A stretch of DNA of 49,815 bases, taken from a virus. A program made the position numbers and the translations under genes. Below the pieces are notes generated by a model. It was not told the DNA's origin. It made no database searches and saw only the letters and a program-made list of their open reading frames with translations. Positions within the stretch are counted from its first letter, which is position 1; each line of letters opens with the position of its first letter. This document shows positions 1-9,900 of the stretch, piece by piece. The stretch lies in IMG/VR virus record IMGVR_UViG_3300032240_001810, positions 1 to 49,815 of that record, one strand, 5' to 3'.

Positions 1-192
1 AGGTGTTGCCCCTGCATCAGGTGCAGGTGGAGCAGTAGCCCCCGCATCAGGTGCTGGTGGTAAAGCGGCGTTAGGGTCACCTTCAGGTGCCGGTGGAGCA
101 AATGGGTCAGCACCTGCGTCTTGTTCTAAAATATAATTATTAATTTTATTATATCTTTTTAATTCTTCCAAAATTGTTTCTGAAATTCCCAT
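1..192 (-). CDS. Pro/Ala-rich protein, N-terminal part (runs off the window)
   Basis: This is the first 64 codons of a minus-strand gene whose 3' part lies outside the window. The protein starts with ATG at 192-190. Its first ~25 residues (MGISETILEELKRYNKINNY) are predicted helical. A low-complexity linker follows, with repeats of the type PPAPDAGA. It starts one base after the stop of the gene at 194-418, so the two are probably co-transcribed with the tail genes. I do not recognise the family. A helix followed by a Pro/Ala linker would suit a virion or scaffold-type protein, but this is only a guess. Confidence 0.6.
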   Translation of the reverse strand, partial: MGISETILEELKRYNKINNYILEQDAGADPFAPPAPEGDPNAALPPAPDAGATAPPAPDAGATP

Positions 193-193
193 T

Positions 194-418
194 TTAACCA
201 TTTAATAGTTGTTTGAAACCTTGTGTCGTTTCTACGTTTATTTTTTTATTAGTATGAAGAGTATTATTAACTCTTTCAATTAAACCGTCTTTCATTCTGA
301 TTGTATAACAATCACCTGTATCTAAATCACACACTTCTTTAAAACCGTTACCTTTGTCAGTTTCAGTAATTCTTGTACTTTTTCCCAAGTATCTGTCTAA
401 AATTTCTTTAGTACTCAT
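194..418 (-). CDS. Small hypothetical protein (74 aa)
   Basis: A short soluble protein with no signal peptide or membrane segment. It has a central stretch with two cysteines (EVCDLDTGDCYTIRMKDG) that looks like a small beta hairpin. It lies downstream of the giant hub gene on the same strand. A TATTTAT motif 15 nt before its ATG suggests its own late promoter. The preceding 38-nt gap holds no other gene. I do not recognise the family; the open frame, the promoter motif and the one-base spacing to the next gene support it being real. Confidence 0.6.
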   Translation of the reverse strand: MSTKEILDRYLGKSTRITETDKGNGFKEVCDLDTGDCYTIRMKDGLIERVNNTLHTNKKINVETTQGFKQLLNG

Positions 419-433
419 ATTATTATTTTTATT

Positions 434-440
434 ATAAATA
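434..440 (-). promoter_or_regulatory. Candidate late promoter motif TATTTAT
   Basis: Read on the minus strand this is GAATATTTATAA, 15 nt before the ATG at 418. It matches the motif found before most virion genes in this window. Confidence 0.35.
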
Positions 441-456
441 TTCAGTAATAATGAAA

Positions 457-3400
457 TTACTGAGTAACAAGTATATAACTTTGATAAATATCAAATCCTT
501 TTCTAATTTTATCTTTAAGTGTTTCGTATTCTTGTGGATTATTATTTATGTAATCTTCAAAAATTGTTGGAGTATCAATTACTTTATTATATGGGAAATA
601 TTCAATCCAAAATTTAGAAAATTCAGTCACAAACGTATCTTTAACTGTAATATTATTTACCGTTGTATTAATATTTTTTGTATACACATCAATCATGAAA
701 CCATATAAATCTCTTTCAGTATTAAAAACAGCATATGTTTGAGTAAAATTTGTATTAATTGTATTATTTAAACAAATAAATTTTTCGTTAAAATATTTCT
801 CAATAGTCGCCCCATAATCATAGTTTAATGTTATACCCGCAATATTATGCCCATAATATTGTAAAGTATTTTTATTGCTAATAGATTTTCCTGATTCAAT
901 CCAACAACTAATAAAAATACAAATTCTAACATTATCAGTTACACCACCAGGTAATCCGTCATCTCCACCTACTTTTTTGATTACTGAAAGGATTGTATCT
1001 GTCGTAGTAGCACTTTGTATATTTGTGTAGTCTTTTACATATTTATCATATACCTCAGATTTAACACAATTTGCAGTTGGTGAAACTACTCTATCACCTT
1101 TAATTGCGTAAGTCATACTATTTTTTATTTGAGTAATATTAACTGGTATACCTGTAGTTGATAAACTTTTATTTTTGTTAACATTATATAAATTAGTTAA
1201 TAACTGAGTTTTAATTGTTTGGAACAATGTGTCAACTTTCGGTAAAGTAGCAATTGCTTGTCTTGTACCGGTAAATGATGTTGAAAAATCTTCTAATCCA
1301 ATATTATGGTTTACTTCAGTAATAAAATAAGACCCTGCAAATAATGGTATATTTCTTAAAACAAAATACATTGATGGTTGAATCATAACATTACCCATAG
1401 CTTCAACAGACGCCGCGTAACTTCTAGTTTTATATATGTTGTACAAACTAACGTTTTGGGTCGATGTTTTAGTACCTGAACTTGATTGGGCTAAATTATA
1501 TTCCGCCATCAAAGATTCGCTGGTGGCTTTACCTAAATCCTGACTTACATTTATTTTTTTGAAAACCCCTTGATTTTGTAATTCAAAATCAACCGCAAAT
1601 CCAACTATTCTATTTTCTAATGAAAAGTTTCTTGGTTGAGATGCACTAACTCCTACAGAATTTTCGGCACATATTGTTATATCTAAACCATCATCTTTAT
1701 ATCCATTAAGTTTGTTTTTGTTATCCATTTGTTGTGAAGGTTTATCAACAAATATATTTAACATTTTTGGTTTTGAACTTTGGTAATCTACAGTGTCAAA
1801 TGTCCCAAACAAGTTATTTGCAAATTCATTTTGTCCTGTACTTATTTCAGTATTATCATTACCTGTCGGTGTTTGTCTTCCGTAAAAATTAATATATGAT
1901 GGCATCAAGAAGGTAACAAAATTATGGTCTTTTATTATTGAACCGACAATTGTAAAAACATTTGACTTCATGTTAGCCCCTTTTAGGTAAGAGTTGACTT
2001 TAATAATATCTACAAATATTTCACCTACATTTCTATTTGCCCTATCAAGAAATAAATAATCTTTAAATAATGGCATATCACTATCTTCAGCAGATGATTT
2101 ATAATCATTCCCAGCAATCCATTTATCATTAATTGCTTTAAACATATCATATAATTCAACTTTACTTTGAAAACCGTCAATTACTGAATCAATTTTATCA
2201 GTATTTGTAATGTTACCACCTAATTTTTTTTGTAAAGATGTAATAAAATTTGTAAAAGTATCACCCGATAAATTACTTGTAGTATTTAAATACGTATCAA
2301 TTCCGTTTTTAAATTGGTCAACGTTACCAGAGCCACCTCTAATAGAAGATGTTCCATAGATTTTAATTAAGTTTCTAAACAACTTAATATTATCAACTGT
2401 AAATGCAATATTAAACTTTGGGAAAAAATTAGTCAAATAATTTTCATTAGTATTATTTGTATTTGGATTATATGACAATCTATTAATTGTTGAAAAACCA
2501 ACATAAAGTTCCATAGCTTTCCATTCATTTGGATAAGCAGTTTTTGATTCACTATACGTTTTACCACCATTAGTTGGTACTGAATTAGGTGTTGTTGAAT
2601 ACGGTTGAATGTTGTATTGATTTGCAATTTCAGGTGACGGGTTTGATGACAGATAATTAAACAAGTTTTTATCAAATCCGGTAGGATTTCCTCGTTTAAT
2701 TAACACATCATATTGTAATGAATTTAATATTGTTATAGTTAAATCATTACTTTGTGAATTTGCAATAGACTCAACTTGTGTATTAAAATCAGAACCAAAA
2801 GTTATATCATCGTATATCCCGTCATAAAATGTAATTGTTTTAAGGACTGAATCAAAAGAATAAATACCAAAGGTTCCTTGACTAGCAAATTTTATAAATT
2901 CATTTTCAAAATTGTTTAACTCTTCAGTATCAAATACTGAAAACAATTCTTCAATATTTGAATAAACAAACTCAGAAAATAACTCAAAACTTGGTTGTTC
3001 CTTTATGTTAGGATAAATTTGTTTAAAATATTCGTTATATCCAGGTCGTCTAATTGGTGTAGCGTTAAAATAACCATAATTTGGTGCTTTCCAAAATAGT
3101 CTTACAGAACCATTATGAACACTTCGGTTATTTGATAATGATATAACATTAATATTGTCTACAAAACATTCTGTTTTAATTTGATTAATTGTTGTACCAA
3201 AAGAAGGACAAATTGCATAAGCTTCTTTACCTTCTGAGTTACTTGTTTGAATTAATACAGTCCAAGTTGTTAAATTAATCTTTGTCTGTTGTATATCTGA
3301 TTCGTTATTATTAAATACAATAATTTTTTTTCCATCAAGTGCTGTTTGTAAGGCATTTTGTATTTCTAAAGAAGTTGTAACAGAATTTGGTTCATATAAA

Positions 3401-6400
3401 TAAGTACCATTATGGAAATAATAAAAATCATTTATCAGTTTTGGATAAAATCCAATATTGTAACTAATTACTGATGTTTGAGTATTCTCTAATGTTATTG
3501 ACGTTGTGTTAAATGTTTTAGCAGATAAAACATATGTTGTCGACGGAGAATTATTGATTGGGTCAAAATTATTCAAATAATCAAAACTTTTCCATATCGA
3601 TTCAATATAATCAGTATTATTATTTACATAATTTTTATATCTATTCCAAATGGAACCTAATTTTAAAATCCAAAAATACGGTAACCTATGTACCCCACCA
3701 AATTTCTTTAAACTTGCAAAAATATAATCAGAATATGTATTAACATTATTTTCAAATGACAAATATTTTTCTTTTAATGTTGTCAAAGGTAAACTGTTTA
3801 AAAAAAGATATGACGCTTCCAAATAAGCGTTTGCCTCACCATTTGAATACCTATTAATTCCTTTTTGTATTGCGTTAATAAAATAAGGTGTATTTAAAAT
3901 AGAAGTTGTTTGTTTATTGGTTAAGTTTGATTCTACATAATTTATAAACCCTTCTGTTGGTAAAAAATCAGTTGATTTTCTTTTTTCATAAAAATCTTTT
4001 AGATTGGAGTCGGCGGTTAATTCTATTTGATTACTTCTCCAATTATAATCAGTATAAGGTCTCAACTTTGTTTTATCTCCATTATTACCAATAACTGAAG
4101 ATTGTTCAAAATTTGTAATTTTTTTAAAAAATTTGTTATAATAAAGTGACTTTTCTGTTGAGTTAGCATTTTTAAATTTTCTATTGTTTTCGCCAGCCGC
4201 CAAATAAACAAAATTCCAATTTTCATCAGTGTATGGATATGTATCAGTGAAACTTATATCATTATGAACATTAGATGCCAAATAATTTTCCATGTATTTT
4301 TCACTATCATTTTTTATTTGTATAGTTGGTAAATCTTGGAATAAAATCCCATTTGGGTTTATATTGACTTCTCTGTTTAAATAATCGGTTACAAAATAAC
4401 CTTGAGAATAAATTGAATAATTCTGTTGTAAATTTATAAGTTCATTTAAAAAAGTTTGTGTTGTAAAATTTGTAGTTTTAAAAATAGCATTTAATCTTGG
4501 TGAGGTTTGTTTTCCTCCTGAATTTAACGCATTGAAGGCATTCAAACTTTCAGTTTCCGCCAAATAATTTAATATGTTTTGATTAGTAGTACTTGTGTTA
4601 TTTTTTTGAAATCCATTATATTGACAAATTGTCTGAATTCTTTCCCAAATTTCATATAAAAATTTGTCCTCAACTAAATTACTATATGGTTCATTACTTG
4701 GTAAAGTATCAAACCCAGAAATTAAAATTCGATTAATACCTTCATTAGTCGGTATCGGAGATATCGGTGGTGTTTCTCTCTGTAGATAACCTTTTAAAAA
4801 CTCTTCAACAAATTCAACTTCAGGCCAAATGTCATAGTTATTTCCTTTAGTGATAGATATAACTGAGCTATCACCAGGGTACTGTATCTCAAATTTTACT
4901 TGTCCGTCAATATTTTTTTCAACAATAAATTGAGGCCAAGGATAAACAGGAGACAGTTGTGATACAGAATCATTTTTAGTTACTAATTTTTTTATTTCAC
5001 TATTTCTAACATCAAACGCTTTTTTATGTACGTCTTGCATTAATCTTAAAAAAGCTTCTGCAGATGCCATAATAACCGCAATCATATTTCTTATTGTAGG
5101 TGCAAATCCTAAACCACTTGTTGTTTGTATAAAACTAGATAATTCTTTAGTAAGTTTGTCTTCAATTTCTGTTTTGGACTCACTTAATTTTTTGTCTAAC
5201 AAATATGATGCGTCTAAAAATCTTTCAATCCCATCAAATTGAAATAAAAATCCTTCTTTCTTTGAGGTAAATAAATTTTTTAAATTATTAACTTCATCAA
5301 CAATTAATTTTGATTGTTCTGTAGTTACTGTTTGTACAGTAGGATTTCTTTGTCTATATGTTTCAATGTAATCAATATTTAACTCATCTGTTCTAATATT
5401 ATTAATACTTAAAGTATTATTAATAGCATAAGCTCCAGAACCAAAAGTTGGGTTACCTTTTAATTCTTTATCATAAGTTTTTGTTATATTATCTAATTCT
5501 GTATATTGATTTAATTTTTCAGTAAATAAAGGGTCACCTATTTTTGTTATTAAATTATAATTTTTGTAAGTGTAAATTTTATATCTAATGTTATTAATAG
5601 GATTTGTTACAAAAAAATTATCTTGGTCTAAGTACTTATTAAACCAAGAATACGCAAAATTATAAACTTCTCCTCGGTATTGTTTCAGGCTTTCAGAATA
5701 CTTTTCAATATCATCTAAAGGTGTTAAATTTGACTGCCCAAACTTTTCTAAACTAAAATTAATAAAATTATCTAGTTTTGTTGATAATTGTTGTACGGTT
5801 AATTCCGGAAAATCTTGAGGGATTAATTTTAAATTTTTATAATCAGTATAAACCTGTTTTATCATATCATACCCAAGTTGTGTTATTTGTTGGGTATTAG
5901 TTTGTGTTTGATTTCCCGTATTTTCACCTTGTGGTACATTAGTTCTTTTAATATACATTTGAGGAACCGCAAAAAGTTCCGCCATAGTAATATCTGTTAA
6001 AACATTAAATTTATATCCAATCATGGTTAAGGTAATATCAAAGTTACCTGTTGAAGAGTTAAATGATGATGTGAATTTTTGTAAAATTAACGGGTACTGA
6101 ATAGCCTTTCCATAGTAACCCTTAATGGTTAATCTAAATGTTGGGTACGGTAAATTAAAAAATGCTGAGTATGGTGAGTTTTCACCACTTTCAAATAAAG
6201 CCCTACCTTTTACATCTTCTAAATTTATTGTAATTGTTGGGATATAACTTAAACCTACTCGGTATGAAATTGTTTTCATTCCAAGAAGTTGATTAGCAAT
6301 TTGATTTTGATTAGCGTTTCTGTCTTGTATTCCTGTCCATTCAGTAGTTAATTCACCTGTACCTGTTGGATTTAAAAAATTCATAGTGGCCAATGAAACC

Positions 6401-6603
6401 AACTTCACAGTTGTTTTGTCAGCACCTGAAATTAATCGACTTCTAGGTTCAAGTTCACACTCTAAATTGACATAATAAATTAAATTTTCTTGTTTTATAT
6501 TCCTATCTTCCGGATTTCCATATTCATTTTGAATTTGATTTGGATTAATAACAAAAATATTGTTACAAGTACTTGGAAAAACGTATATATTCTCACTGGC
6601 CAT
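457..6603 (-). CDS. Giant baseplate hub protein with C-terminal glucosaminidase-like domain
   Basis: This 2048-residue protein is the best candidate for the central hub of the baseplate (role of T4 gp27 plus gp5 lysozyme). Residues ~100-215 hold a hub-type beta domain (LTIKGYYGKAIQYPL, GNFDITLTMIGYKFNVLTDI). Residues ~1660-1800 resemble the gpD/gp27 tail-hub fold (RSYAASVEAMGNVMIQPSMY, then FAGSYFITEVNHNI). The last 155 residues look like a GH73/FlgJ-type glucosaminidase: the ESG motif with putative catalytic Glu1903, then N-x-A-G-I at 1920-1924. The long middle part is not recognised. It overlaps the gp53-like gene by 11 nt and closes the tail series. The domains are my pattern matches, not search results. 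Hub identity is fairly sure; the enzyme domain is likely but unproven. Confidence 0.75.
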   Translation of the reverse strand: MASENIYVFPSTCNNIFVINPNQIQNEYGNPEDRNIKQENLIYYVNLECELEPRSRLISGADKTTVKLVSLATMNFLNPTGTGELTTEWTGIQDRNANQNQIANQLLGMKTISYRVGLSYIPTITINLEDVKGRALFESGENSPYSAFFNLPYPTFRLTIKGYYGKAIQYPLILQKFTSSFNSSTGNFDITLTMIGYKFNVLTDITMAELFAVPQMYIKRTNVPQGENTGNQTQTNTQQITQLGYDMIKQVYTDYKNLKLIPQDFPELTVQQLSTKLDNFINFSLEKFGQSNLTPLDDIEKYSESLKQYRGEVYNFAYSWFNKYLDQDNFFVTNPINNIRYKIYTYKNYNLITKIGDPLFTEKLNQYTELDNITKTYDKELKGNPTFGSGAYAINNTLSINNIRTDELNIDYIETYRQRNPTVQTVTTEQSKLIVDEVNNLKNLFTSKKEGFLFQFDGIERFLDASYLLDKKLSESKTEIEDKLTKELSSFIQTTSGLGFAPTIRNMIAVIMASAEAFLRLMQDVHKKAFDVRNSEIKKLVTKNDSVSQLSPVYPWPQFIVEKNIDGQVKFEIQYPGDSSVISITKGNNYDIWPEVEFVEEFLKGYLQRETPPISPIPTNEGINRILISGFDTLPSNEPYSNLVEDKFLYEIWERIQTICQYNGFQKNNTSTTNQNILNYLAETESLNAFNALNSGGKQTSPRLNAIFKTTNFTTQTFLNELINLQQNYSIYSQGYFVTDYLNREVNINPNGILFQDLPTIQIKNDSEKYMENYLASNVHNDISFTDTYPYTDENWNFVYLAAGENNRKFKNANSTEKSLYYNKFFKKITNFEQSSVIGNNGDKTKLRPYTDYNWRSNQIELTADSNLKDFYEKRKSTDFLPTEGFINYVESNLTNKQTTSILNTPYFINAIQKGINRYSNGEANAYLEASYLFLNSLPLTTLKEKYLSFENNVNTYSDYIFASLKKFGGVHRLPYFWILKLGSIWNRYKNYVNNNTDYIESIWKSFDYLNNFDPINNSPSTTYVLSAKTFNTTSITLENTQTSVISYNIGFYPKLINDFYYFHNGTYLYEPNSVTTSLEIQNALQTALDGKKIIVFNNNESDIQQTKINLTTWTVLIQTSNSEGKEAYAICPSFGTTINQIKTECFVDNINVISLSNNRSVHNGSVRLFWKAPNYGYFNATPIRRPGYNEYFKQIYPNIKEQPSFELFSEFVYSNIEELFSVFDTEELNNFENEFIKFASQGTFGIYSFDSVLKTITFYDGIYDDITFGSDFNTQVESIANSQSNDLTITILNSLQYDVLIKRGNPTGFDKNLFNYLSSNPSPEIANQYNIQPYSTTPNSVPTNGGKTYSESKTAYPNEWKAMELYVGFSTINRLSYNPNTNNTNENYLTNFFPKFNIAFTVDNIKLFRNLIKIYGTSSIRGGSGNVDQFKNGIDTYLNTTSNLSGDTFTNFITSLQKKLGGNITNTDKIDSVIDGFQSKVELYDMFKAINDKWIAGNDYKSSAEDSDMPLFKDYLFLDRANRNVGEIFVDIIKVNSYLKGANMKSNVFTIVGSIIKDHNFVTFLMPSYINFYGRQTPTGNDNTEISTGQNEFANNLFGTFDTVDYQSSKPKMLNIFVDKPSQQMDNKNKLNGYKDDGLDITICAENSVGVSASQPRNFSLENRIVGFAVDFELQNQGVFKKINVSQDLGKATSESLMAEYNLAQSSSGTKTSTQNVSLYNIYKTRSYAASVEAMGNVMIQPSMYFVLRNIPLFAGSYFITEVNHNIGLEDFSTSFTGTRQAIATLPKVDTLFQTIKTQLLTNLYNVNKNKSLSTTGIPVNITQIKNSMTYAIKGDRVVSPTANCVKSEVYDKYVKDYTNIQSATTTDTILSVIKKVGGDDGLPGGVTDNVRICIFISCWIESGKSISNKNTLQYYGHNIAGITLNYDYGATIEKYFNEKFICLNNTINTNFTQTYAVFNTERDLYGFMIDVYTKNINTTVNNITVKDTFVTEFSKFWIEYFPYNKVIDTPTIFEDYINNNPQEYETLKDKIRKGFDIYQSYILVTQ

Positions 6604-6916
6604 AATAATAGAAATATTCTTTAACTACTGTTTTATAATCTAACAAAGAACCCAATAAAGGGAATGGTATATTCAAAACGGCGTTATCGGGTATATTTAA
6701 TTCTGAACCACTATATTGTGGGTTTGATTGTAATATTAACCAACCATAAAATGGAGAGTTATAATATAACTGGGAAACTTTATCCAATCTTGACACCCCT
6801 AGCTTATAGATGTATTTCTTATCAGTAGTTTTTAATGGAATGTTAACAAAAGGTATATACGTAGTTGTCCCATCAACAGTAAAATTTTGATATCTATTGT
6901 AATATTCGTTTGCCAT
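6593..6916 (-). CDS. Baseplate wedge protein, T4 gp53-like
   Basis: A 107-residue protein with the hallmark of gp53/LysM-like wedge proteins: SRLDKVSQLYYNSPFYGWLI, followed by NPQYSG and a run with IPDNAVLNIPFPL. In T4, gp53 joins wedges around the hub. The small size fits a short gp53 relative or the LysM-only form seen in simpler phages. Its stop overlaps the hub start by 11 nt, and its ATG (6916-6914) shares one base with the stop of the 1594-residue baseplate gene, so the three are translated from one message. The motif is clear, but the name rests on pattern and gene order. Confidence 0.7.
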   Translation of the reverse strand: MANEYYNRYQNFTVDGTTTYIPFVNIPLKTTDKKYIYKLGVSRLDKVSQLYYNSPFYGWLILQSNPQYSGSELNIPDNAVLNIPFPLLGSLLDYKTVVKEYFYYYGQ

Positions 6917-9900
6917 TAGTCAAAAATTATTTTTCCGTTAAAGGTGGTTTTATCTAAATTAACATTCACAGTTGAATATAAATTTTTCAAGTTTTGATTT
7001 TGTGTTGAAGTTGCTCCAGCAGTTGTGTATGAAAAATTTCTTGTTTTACCAACAAGACTTTGGTTTGAGACCTGAGGATTATAATTTTTATAAATTAAAT
7101 AATCAGGTGAATTAAAGAAAGTATCCACTTTATTTGTTTGAGCGGTTTTTTCATTTGTAAAACTTGTAACTAATCCGTTAATCGTATTTTCAACAATACT
7201 TTTTGTTAATTGTGTTGTATCTGAAACTAAATTCAGAGTTAAATTATTAATTAAACTTTGTCTTGAATTATTATCAATTATTTCATTACAGAAAAGAGTG
7301 AAAAATTTATTTAAATTACCAATAATATTTTGACTTGATATTGGTGTAAATGTTGTACTTGGAGTTGTCACGTCAATAATGATATCATTAGAATTTAATA
7401 ATGTATAGTATGATTGAACATCGGATGCTATTTTAATATAATCAGTTCTTATTGATGTTAATGTATTACTTGCACCGTCGGGTAATCCTGTAAGAGTATA
7501 AACATAAGGACTTCCAAGAGATGTGATTTTACCATCAGTTGCTGAACATATTAAATCAAGTTTTCGGTAATTTTGATATATATCAACTTGAGTATTTGAT
7601 ACACTTTGTATTTGACTTGATATTTTAGAAATAATATTGTTTACCTGATTTGATACCTGAGTAGTATAATTTGCTCTTACCGCTCTGATATCCGATGCGG
7701 ATACATTATTAATAATTAAAGCGGAAATTAAAAAATCGGTACCATTAGTAATTTCAGTACTTAGTTCATTTGCAACATTTAAAATATAATTGTTGTAATT
7801 AATCATTTTACCAAGTATCTTAACGTTTGTAACCGGACTGTCTAAACTATTTAATGAACCAGTAACAAATTGTTTTTCAGAACTTATCTGTTTGTAAATA
7901 CCATAGTTTGTTGTCTGAATAATTTTAGACACAAAACTTTCAATATTATTAAAATAGTTTTGAGTGTTTGTAATTGTATTATCAAACAATACATTGTACA
8001 GTAATGTACCTGTTTCAACACCACCTGAAGTTTGTGAAGTAGTAATATTACCTGATTGAGTACCACCATTATTTAATACTTTAGTATTAAGTTGGTTAGT
8101 CATAGAAGGTGTTGAATTAGCCAACGCAGCATTTGCTTGACTATTATTACTTGATTGTTGGTTGCTTAAAATAAAACTTTCAACATTTGTATCATCTGTC
8201 ACATCAGCCCTTTCATCATATACCTCAGTATTTGCATAGAAGTTAAAACTTAAAGCGTTTTGAAGTTTTTCAATTGGTTCTTTTAGTCCATGTCCACCAA
8301 TCATTTTAAAACCAAGTTTAACACTAACAATTGCTGGTTGTACACCAATTCCCTCAGGGTTAAAATCTAATTGCTCATAAGTAAACGATAAAGTATCAGG
8401 TACAATTTTACAGTTGTAAAAATCACCAACTCTTAAAATTAAAATTGGTGGTCTACCAAAATTAGTATTAAACGCATCTTTATTTTTAACACCTCCTTGA
8501 CTATTAGTTGTCGTTGGTATAGTTTTACCAGGTCTAACACATTGATTTAAAAATGTAATTCTTGAGTTAAAACCTTCAGGTGTTATTGAATGGAACAAAG
8601 GATTAAAAAATTTAATTCTTTGTTTAATACCGTCATATAAAAATGGGTCTGAACTTTTTATCGTTTCAAAATAATTTTGTTCATTTAAAAGTTCCCTAAT
8701 AAGTTTTTTTGTAACATTTTTTAATTTACTTTGTAAATCAACAAGCGGCGCAGGTTTTAATCCAATCGTGTTTTTATAACCCTCACTTACTGATTTAGAA
8801 ACCTTTGTACCAAATGGAACATATGGTTCAACAACAATTCTTTTAAATAGTAACGCACTACAACCAACACGAGTTATATCATATTCAAACTCAATATTAT
8901 TACCATTACAATTAAAAGCGGTATTATAATTTTTAGGTGTATAGTTGTTAATTGTTCCCGCATTAACATCAATTTTTAATCTTTTAGCTTCAACATATTT
9001 TTTGATTTCTGTCCCATTATAGTTAAGAGCATTAAAATATTCTAGTATACTTTGTTTTCGTTGTTCACCTAAATTTTGTGAATCAATTCCATTTAGTTTA
9101 CCAACACCATAGTCTGTCGCCTTTAAATCTAATTTTACTTCAAAATCATTTACCAATGCATCTGCAATTTCCTGAGCTAAATCTTGAAAAGATGTATAAC
9201 TTTTGGTTATAATATTATCATAAAAAGATATAGAATCATTTTTTGTTGTGTTATATGGGTTTGAATTATTAATATTAGGCCCAAGTTGATTATATATGTT
9301 TTCATATGATTGGTCATAGTTACTATTAACTTTGGTATCAGCGTTAAAATATATTGCATTACCAACATATGAACTTAAATTAGGTAATTCTTTTGGCCCT
9401 GAATTATCCCCTTGTGGTATTTGTGTTAACGCCTCTACTTTATCATTTTGTGCTGCGTTAACACTTTCCAATACTTGTTGATAAACATCATCAATAGTTC
9501 CTAAGCTTAATGAACTAAATTTTTGAGCTAATTCATATATATCATACCTTTGACATCCCGCAAAAAATGAATCAACAACTGATGTTATTGTTGAATTAGA
9601 TTGATTTTGTAATTCTTTATTAACAATTAAATTTAATACAGACGGGTGGTCAACAATAATTTTAAAATTTAAACTACCCGACCTTTTAGTGTTTTTATAA
9701 GTGTATATTGGTTCGGGTCTACCTATAAAATCTGTTTCATTAAATGATGGTGTAGAACTATCATCAAAAGTTAAATCATATGGTGGAAACCACATAATTC
9801 TACCACCATTAGGCCCTTTTTCAGCTGATGGAAGTTGATTATATTCAGATGTGTCTTTCCAAGCTAAGTTTTCTAAAGACAACATGTATTTTTTTACCTG

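Noticed and set aside
451-708. Plus-strand frame opposite the end of the hub gene
   Set aside because: The composition is that of antisense AT-rich codons. The hub glucosaminidase-like domain explains the region.
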